From Lachnospiraceae bacterium JLR.KK002 (GTDB taxonomy: Bacteria > Bacillota > Clostridia > Lachnospirales > Lachnospiraceae), in contig JAYMNP010000001.1 in NCBI GenBank assembly GCA_036941025.1, forward strand, positions 3,826,001-3,890,000: a DNA stretch of 64,000 nucleotides. The letters are read 5' to 3'. Shown in pieces: positions 58,445 through 64,000 of this stretch. The notes under the pieces were generated by a model that was given only the letters and a program-made list of their open reading frames with translations, did no database searches and was not told the DNA's origin. How positions within the stretch are numbered: position 1 is the first letter of the stretch; every line of letters starts with the position of its first letter. The translations under genes and the position numbers were made by a program.

Positions 58445-61400
58445 ATGAGAAAATATGACGTAATTTCCGCACTCTCCGAAGAAACATCAAAGAGGGTGGC
58501 GAGAAATGAAGAAAGCTGGAAAAAATATCTGAACACAGCTTCAAGGCTCTACAAATACCCGTTCAAAGACCAGCTCCTTATCTATGCCCAAAGACCGGAC
58601 GCCACAGCTTGCGCTTCCATAGAGATATGGAATGAAAAAATGCACTGTTGGGTAAACAAGGGCGCAAAGGGGATTGCGCTTCTGGATGAAGAAGGGAGTC
58701 CCTACACCGGACTGCGGTACGTCTTTGACATATCGGACGTGCATAAGGCAAGGCGCATCGGGCGTTTCCCTCAGCTTTGGGAGATGCGGGAGGAACATCA
58801 GGAAGCGGTTCTGAACCGTTTGGAAGGGATTTACGGGGATACTAACAAGGAAGCGGGATTTGTGGACAGGATCAGGGAGATTGCTTCCCGGATTGCACAG
58901 GACTGCTATGGGGAGCTTGCTTCTGATATGGAATATCTGAAAGAGGGAAGTTTTCTGGAGGAACTGGACGGACTGAATATTGCTGTTCGTGTCCGGGAAA
59001 CGCTGGCGGACAGCATCGCCTACACCGTCTTAAAGAGGTGCGGCATGGAAGATGCGGAGCTGGCAGAGGAAATCCAGTTCCCCTATATCCATGAGTTTAA
59101 TACAATCGAAACCCTGTCACATATCGGTGACAGCATATCCGATTTATCCAAGCCTGTGCTTATGGAGATTGGTAAAGCAATCGGGGCGTATGACAGGGAA
59201 ATCGCCGGAAAAGAAGCATCAAGAAATTTTGCCGAAAAAGGACTTGCAAATACCTCTGGTACACGCTATAATGCTTTAAAGCGTGAAAGCAAAACGGAGG
59301 ACATACAACTTACCACACAGACCGGGAACGCCGGGGAAAGGGGAAATAATAATGAATCTGACCTACGAGAAGAACGGGGATTACATGATACCGATGTTGA
59401 AGATGGACGAGCAGCCGGAGGGGACGCTCACGAAATACGGACTGATGAGGAAGAATTACTTACAGGAACACAAGAAGGGGATTTACACCGGGCTTCTGCT
59501 GAAAGGGAAGCTGAAAGAGCATCTTCTGACCATTCAGGAGCAGGCGGAGCAGAGGATGGAACTGCTGACCGGGCAGATGATGAAGCAGGAGGGAGTGACG
59601 GAAAAACTCAAGGCAGAGAACCAGATGCTCTGGGTTCAGAAGATGAACAGCATCAGGCACTCGGCGGAGGAAATCGTGCTGAGGGAACTGGTATACAGCC
59701 TGTAAGTGAAGGAGCGACTGAAAAAACTGAAAATAAGGATTTACCAGAGCCGGACAGTGGAGAACCATTGCCCGGTCTTTCTTTGTCCGGAATAGGGAAA
59801 GGCATCTTGCAGTTTGATGAATTTATGGTGCATAAATGCCCGGACATTGCCGGGGTAATGCTTTTCGAGCCGGATAAGGATAAACAGACGGAATATATCA
59901 AAAACAGTTACCGCCATAAGGAATTTACCGAGTTTTATGTAGGGGAGGAAAGAGCCGGGTACAGGGCGGACGAAAACGGTCTGACGGTCTGGAAGGGGAG
60001 CTATTTAAACCGGACAGCGGAGGCAACTGTATCATGGGAAGCTGTGAGGGACAGCATCGCCTTTTACATGGAAAAGGGCGAATATCTGAAAGAGGGGCAG
60101 ATACCGCAGTGGGAAGAACCGAAGGAAACGCAAAGTTACCAGCAGCTTAGTTTATTCCCCACCATAGAGGAACAGATCGGCACGATAGAAGCGGCGCAGG
60201 CAGGAGAGAAATATATCATGCCCGCCGCTTTTTCTCTGCCAGAGGAGCAGCTTGAAGCCATTTTACGCACAGGGGGCGGACGGGATAACAGCAGGAGCCG
60301 CATTTATGCCAAGTACCAGCAGGGCAAAACGCCGGAGGAAATGGCGGAATTTCTCAAAAATGAGTACCGGACTACGGGGAAAGGCTTTGATTTTGGCAGC
60401 AATCCCATATCCGTCTGGTTCAATGAATCCGGCATGAGCATCGGCTATGGGATGTCCGCAAAGGAAAACCCGGCTGCGGTGATGGGCTGGCAGGAAATAG
60501 AGGGCGTTGTCCGTTCTATGGTGGAGAATGGCTCTTACATGGGCGCAAATGAAGTGTTCCTTGTGGATGCGGTGGAACGCCAGAGGGTGTCAAATGACCT
60601 GTTCAATTTCTTTTGGGACGGTATCGGGGAAGCGCCGGAGAGCATACCGATTAAAAGCCACAACCACCCGGAGAGCATGACAATCCTGTGCGAGCTTTTA
60701 TCCACACAGGAGGGGCGTGATGTCATCGCCGGGGAGCTTTCCCACGCAAAAGAGCAGATTGAAGCCGGGGAAAAGCAGATCAGGTGGCGGTATGTGAAAA
60801 AGCCGGAGCATCTGCTTTCAGAGATTGCGGATTTAAGCACAGAGAAAACGGAATACCCGGTACAGGACAGCGTGGAGGTGCTGCATGAGGATTTTATCAC
60901 ACAGGATGAGATAGATGAGCGTCTGACAGGCGGCAGCAACTATCATCATGGGCAGTTCCGTATCTATGAGTATTTTATGGAAGGGCATGACAGGAAGGAA
61001 AATATTGCATTCCTTAAAAATGAGTACGGGACGGGCGGCGGTTCGCCAGCCTTAATCGGTTCAGACCGGAGTGATGAATGGCACGATTCCAAAGGAATCA
61101 AATTGGGGAAAGGCAGAATAGGCGATTCATACACAAAAGTGCTTTTAACATGGAACGTGGTGGAGAAGCGCATCAGGGAACTTGTCAATGCGGATAAATA
61201 CCTTACGCCGAAAGGGAAGGAAGCCTTCGCACAGTACAAAAAAGAGCAGGCGGAGGAAGCCATGCGCCGGGAGCAGGAAAAGCTGGAGCATGGTGTCCGG
61301 GTGGAGTGCAAAGATGCCATAGAAAAAGCGATTGCGGAGAAATTTGACGGTTACACACTTCCGGGGGATACCGCAGAGGGCGTTATCCGGCAGTACGGGA

Positions 61401-64000
61401 AGGAACGGGTAGAGATTGTCCTTGCCAACACAATCACGCACTTATCCCATGACGGGCGTTTTTCCCCAAACAATAAAGAATGGGCGAAAAGCCTTGTGCC
61501 TTCCGCTGACTGGCAGACAAGGGATTATATCGTCACTTCACACCCGGCTGTTTTGGACGGTTTTACCAATCAGGCAAGGCGGTATATAGAGCGTGACAGA
61601 GAACCGGAAAAAATGGCTGTACCGGAGCAGGAAGCGGAAATTTCCGGGGACAATATTCAGAGTCCCGAACCAGAAAATAAATCCAGTGAAAGTGAGAAAG
61701 CACTGGCTGAAAGGCTTGCGGAAATGTCCGTAGTGGTAAAAATCTGCGGTGCGCTGTCCATGAAAGATGTGGTCGGCTGGAACGAGGATACCGGGGCGGT
61801 TGCCATAGAGGACGCTGACAGGAGGTTGGAGGGCAGGGCAGTTTATGACACCCTGTTTCTGGAAGCCGCCGATTATGTACTGATGCAGTCAATAAGCGGC
61901 AATGCGGAAAAAGCGGTGGAGATGGATGCCCTGCTGAAGGAAGCACAGAAGTATGCGGCACGTTATGAGAACGAGCCGGGACAGCAGAGGGAGGGACACG
62001 CTGCGGAAGTATCTGAAGCAGAGTCGGCAGGAGAGCGCCGGGAGGAAAATCACCCGGATGCAGAGCCGGAAAAACGGACAGAAGAACCGGAACAGGAAGA
62101 AACAGTACGCTTTACGGTTACGGAAACTTCGGATGCCTTTACAGAGCCTTATGCGGTATGGGACAGCGAAACACAGGATTATTATGTGACAGGCGATGGC
62201 ACAGTGCCGACATTTGACACACCGGAGGAAGCGGATGTTTTCTGCCAAAATCTCAACGGAGATTTACAGGGGAAAGAAGCAGAAAATATTATTACAGAGC
62301 CGGGAACTGTTTCAGAATTAAAAGATATTGTATCAGAGCCGGAAAATGTTACAGAGGAAACGGAAGATGTTTCTGGCACAAAAGATACTGCTGAAAAAGA
62401 TGATTTCCCCGACATTGATACGCAGGCTGTCCGGGAAGGTCTGGAAAAAGCCGGGATTGTGGACGGGCAGTTAGTAGATGAAACCGCCTTAGAAAACAAT
62501 TTGTTTATCCGGCAGGTCATGGGCGATGTGGAAACGCTGACCGGGGGCAACCCGCCAGAGCCGGGAAAAGCATCTCAAAAACAGCCGGAAATTGATAAAA
62601 CGGGCGCAGTCAATTACCGTATCTCTTTCAATGAAGCGGAGAATACCGGAAAAGGATTTGCACCGAAAGAGAAATTCCGGCAGAACGTGGAAGCCATACG
62701 AACCCTTGAAAAGATTGAAGGTGAACGCCGCACTGCCACACCGGAGGAACAGGAAATTTTAGCAAAATATGTGGGTTGGGGCGGTCTTGCCGATGCCTTT
62801 GATTCTTCCAAAGCGAACTGGGCGAATGAGTATCAGGAATTAAAGAGCCTGTTATCCCCGGAGGAATACGCTTCCGCAAGGGAAAGCACGTTAAATGCCC
62901 ACTACACAAGCCCGGTCATCATTCAGGCAATCTATGATGCAGTGGGGAAAATGGGATTTACAAAAGGTAATGTGTTAGATCCCGCCGCAGGCATCGGGAA
63001 TTTCTATGGCTGTCTGCCGGAGAAAATGGCGGGAAGCAGGCTCTACGGGGCGGAACTTGACGGACTTACCGGGCGCATCGCAAAACAGCTTTACCCTCAT
63101 GCGGATATTAAAATCACAGGCTTTGAGAATACCAGTTATCCCAATGACTTTTTTGACGTGGCGGTGGGAAATGTGCCTTTCGGACAGTATAAAGTGTCTG
63201 ACAGGAAGTATGACAAGCATAATTTCCTCATACACGATTATTTTTTCGCAAAGACTTTGGATAAAGTACGTCCGGGCGGCATTGTTGCCTTTGTCACTTC
63301 AAAGGGGACTATGGATAAGAAAAACCCGGAAGTGCGGAAATACCTTGCACAGCGGGCGGAGCTTTTAGGGGCAGTCCGGCTTCCGAACACAGCATTTAAG
63401 GAAAATGCGGGTACGGAGGTCACTTCGGACATTTTATTTTTAAAGAAGCGTGACAGGGTATTAGACATTGAACCGGACTGGGTGCATCTGACGGAAAAAG
63501 ACGGTATCGTGATGAACCAGTATTTTGCAGACCACCCGGAAATGGTACTCGGAAAAATGGAGATGGTTTCCGGGGCGCATGGCATGGAAAGCGCCTGTCT
63601 GCCGGATACTTCCCTCCCCCTGTCGGCACAGCTTAAACATGCGCTCTCTTATGTGGAGGGCAGCATCGAGCAGGCGGATTTTAACGAGATTGAAGATGAA
63701 CTGGCAAGGGAGAACATACCCGCCGATCCGGACGTGAAGAATTACAGTTATACCGTAGTGGACGATAAAGTGTATTACCGGGAAAATTCCATAATGAAGC
63801 CTGTGGACGTTTCGGAGAAAGCGGAGCAGCGCATGAAGGGCATGGTGGCAATCCGGGACTGCACGCAGGAATTGATAAACTTCCAGTTGGAAGAATACCC
63901 GGATGATATGATTAAAAACAAACAGACGGAGTTGAATCAGTTATACGATGATTTCTCCAAGAAATTCGGTCTTATCAGCTCACAGACCAATAAAAGGGCG
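58445..64000 (+). CDS. Giant ICE methylase-helicase (N6-adenine methylase domain visible), 3' truncated
   Basis: Frame open from ATG at 58445 (GGAGG upstream) to the window end, 1852 codons. N-terminal ArdC/LPD-like part: FKDQLLIYAQRPDATACASIE. A disordered, G/D/E/A-rich linker (about residues 302-420) overlaps the tnpV gene. Repeated LPD-type segments follow (EFLKNEYRTTGKGFDF and AFLKNEYGTGGGSPAL). The methylase has YVGWGGLADAF, motif I LDPAAGIGNF and motif IV GNVPFGQY. In full-length relatives SNF2-type helicase motifs follow, beyond this window. It probably protects incoming ICE DNA. Confidence 0.9.
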   Translation, partial: MRKYDVISALSEETSKRVARNEESWKKYLNTASRLYKYPFKDQLLIYAQRPDATACASIEIWNEKMHCWVNKGAKGIALLDEEGSPYTGLRYVFDISDVHKARRIGRFPQLWEMREEHQEAVLNRLEGIYGDTNKEAGFVDRIREIASRIAQDCYGELASDMEYLKEGSFLEELDGLNIAVRVRETLADSIAYTVLKRCGMEDAELAEEIQFPYIHEFNTIETLSHIGDSISDLSKPVLMEIGKAIGAYDREIAGKEASRNFAEKGLANTSGTRYNALKRESKTEDIQLTTQTGNAGERGNNNESDLREERGLHDTDVEDGRAAGGDAHEIRTDEEELLTGTQEGDLHRASAEREAERASSDHSGAGGAEDGTADRADDEAGGSDGKTQGREPDALGSEDEQHQALGGGNRAEGTGIQPVSEGATEKTENKDLPEPDSGEPLPGLSLSGIGKGILQFDEFMVHKCPDIAGVMLFEPDKDKQTEYIKNSYRHKEFTEFYVGEERAGYRADENGLTVWKGSYLNRTAEATVSWEAVRDSIAFYMEKGEYLKEGQIPQWEEPKETQSYQQLSLFPTIEEQIGTIEAAQAGEKYIMPAAFSLPEEQLEAILRTGGGRDNSRSRIYAKYQQGKTPEEMAEFLKNEYRTTGKGFDFGSNPISVWFNESGMSIGYGMSAKENPAAVMGWQEIEGVVRSMVENGSYMGANEVFLVDAVERQRVSNDLFNFFWDGIGEAPESIPIKSHNHPESMTILCELLSTQEGRDVIAGELSHAKEQIEAGEKQIRWRYVKKPEHLLSEIADLSTEKTEYPVQDSVEVLHEDFITQDEIDERLTGGSNYHHGQFRIYEYFMEGHDRKENIAFLKNEYGTGGGSPALIGSDRSDEWHDSKGIKLGKGRIGDSYTKVLLTWNVVEKRIRELVNADKYLTPKGKEAFAQYKKEQAEEAMRREQEKLEHGVRVECKDAIEKAIAEKFDGYTLPGDTAEGVIRQYGKERVEIVLANTITHLSHDGRFSPNNKEWAKSLVPSADWQTRDYIVTSHPAVLDGFTNQARRYIERDREPEKMAVPEQEAEISGDNIQSPEPENKSSESEKALAERLAEMSVVVKICGALSMKDVVGWNEDTGAVAIEDADRRLEGRAVYDTLFLEAADYVLMQSISGNAEKAVEMDALLKEAQKYAARYENEPGQQREGHAAEVSEAESAGERREENHPDAEPEKRTEEPEQEETVRFTVTETSDAFTEPYAVWDSETQDYYVTGDGTVPTFDTPEEADVFCQNLNGDLQGKEAENIITEPGTVSELKDIVSEPENVTEETEDVSGTKDTAEKDDFPDIDTQAVREGLEKAGIVDGQLVDETALENNLFIRQVMGDVETLTGGNPPEPGKASQKQPEIDKTGAVNYRISFNEAENTGKGFAPKEKFRQNVEAIRTLEKIEGERRTATPEEQEILAKYVGWGGLADAFDSSKANWANEYQELKSLLSPEEYASARESTLNAHYTSPVIIQAIYDAVGKMGFTKGNVLDPAAGIGNFYGCLPEKMAGSRLYGAELDGLTGRIAKQLYPHADIKITGFENTSYPNDFFDVAVGNVPFGQYKVSDRKYDKHNFLIHDYFFAKTLDKVRPGGIVAFVTSKGTMDKKNPEVRKYLAQRAELLGAVRLPNTAFKENAGTEVTSDILFLKKRDRVLDIEPDWVHLTEKDGIVMNQYFADHPEMVLGKMEMVSGAHGMESACLPDTSLPLSAQLKHALSYVEGSIEQADFNEIEDELARENIPADPDVKNYSYTVVDDKVYYRENSIMKPVDVSEKAEQRMKGMVAIRDCTQELINFQLEEYPDDMIKNKQTELNQLYDDFSKKFGLISSQTNKRA
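59352..59705 (+). CDS. TnpV-family protein encoded inside the methylase-helicase gene
   Basis: 117 residues in the +1 frame relative to the host gene, from ATG at 59352 to TAA at 59705. MNLTYEKNGDYMIPML, GLMRKNYLQEHKKGIYTGLL and WVQKMNSIRHSAEEIVLRELVYSL match the TnpV family closely. The upstream GAAAGGGGA is a weak ribosome site. The host frame here codes for low-complexity sequence, as expected if TnpV is the constrained frame. Confidence 0.72.
   Translation: MNLTYEKNGDYMIPMLKMDEQPEGTLTKYGLMRKNYLQEHKKGIYTGLLLKGKLKEHLLTIQEQAEQRMELLTGQMMKQEGVTEKLKAENQMLWVQKMNSIRHSAEEIVLRELVYSL

Larger units (their letters stand above)
21390..64000 (+). mobile_element. Tn1549/CTn-like integrative conjugative element, left part, with nested insertions
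   Basis: From the end of rlmD onward the gene families change to an ICE backbone: DUF6075, DUF3970, ParA, ParB, RepA_N, PcfB, VirD4, C40 peptidase, DUF4315, DUF4366, TopB and methylase-helicase. The right end, including its own recombinase, lies beyond the window. The left boundary is inferred from the rlmD 3' end and was not proved by an attachment repeat. The core type IV secretion genes (VirB4, VirB6, PrgI type) are absent between virD4 and the C40 gene. Confidence 0.8.

Overview
The window looks like a Firmicutes chromosome of the Clostridia class, most likely Lachnospiraceae. The evidence is AGGAGG-type ribosome binding sites, the MutS2/YhaM/RlmD housekeeping set, and an integrative conjugative element (ICE) of the Tn1549/CTn family carrying its typical protein families (DUF6075, DUF3970, PcfB, DUF4315, DUF4366, TopB, TnpV, giant methylase-helicase). 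No rRNA, tRNA or CRISPR array was seen.

Host part (1-21412). The left edge cuts a SIR2-like gene, probably a defence NADase, beside a XerC/D-type tyrosine recombinase. Next comes a minus-strand sugar-phosphate locus (12517 down to 2328): split transketolase, two DeoC aldolases, FGGY kinase, transaldolase, RpiB/LacAB isomerase, GntR regulator, class II aldolase and PHP phosphoesterase. Four copies of a TGTATATACA/ATACATGTAT-type palindrome in the promoter regions suggest one GntR regulon. There is no transporter in the locus and the substrate is unknown. An OmpR-type two-component system and mutS2 follow. On the plus strand lie an HtrA-like protein that has lost its catalytic triad, yhaM and rlmD.

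Mobile part (about 21400 to beyond 64000). An ICE starts just after the 3' end of rlmD behind two tandem terminators. It has par genes, a RepA_N initiator with an intragenic array of seven 23-bp iterons, four genes of unknown function, and pcfB-virD4. It is layered with later insertions: (i) two identical insertion sequences (IS) in tandem (27615-31142) separated and flanked by the same 10 bp; (ii) a 12.8-kb serine-recombinase element (32303-45130) inserted precisely in virD4, carrying a VanR/VanS-like pair, a VanZ-like protein, regulators, MobC, a relaxase, its own initiator, a DnaC-like ATPase and TnpW; (iii) an IS3-family element splitting that relaxase; (iv) a group II intron (45232-47940) in the resumed virD4 frame; (v) an AT-rich cargo operon (DUF1413, AAA+ ATPase, subtilisin-like protease, resembling the IetAS defence pair) whose protease is split by an IS630-family element.

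The group II intron has a virD4 5' exon but a 3' exon from a C40 (NlpC/P60) peptidase gene. The virD4 C-terminus and the normal VirB4/VirB6 block are therefore missing, as expected from recombination between two intron copies or from a misjoin. As assembled, neither element should transfer by itself. The ICE continues with the C40 remnant, DUF4315, DUF4366, topoisomerase III, an XRE regulator, the defence cargo, and a giant methylase-helicase cut by the right edge. A TnpV gene lies entirely inside that gene in another frame.
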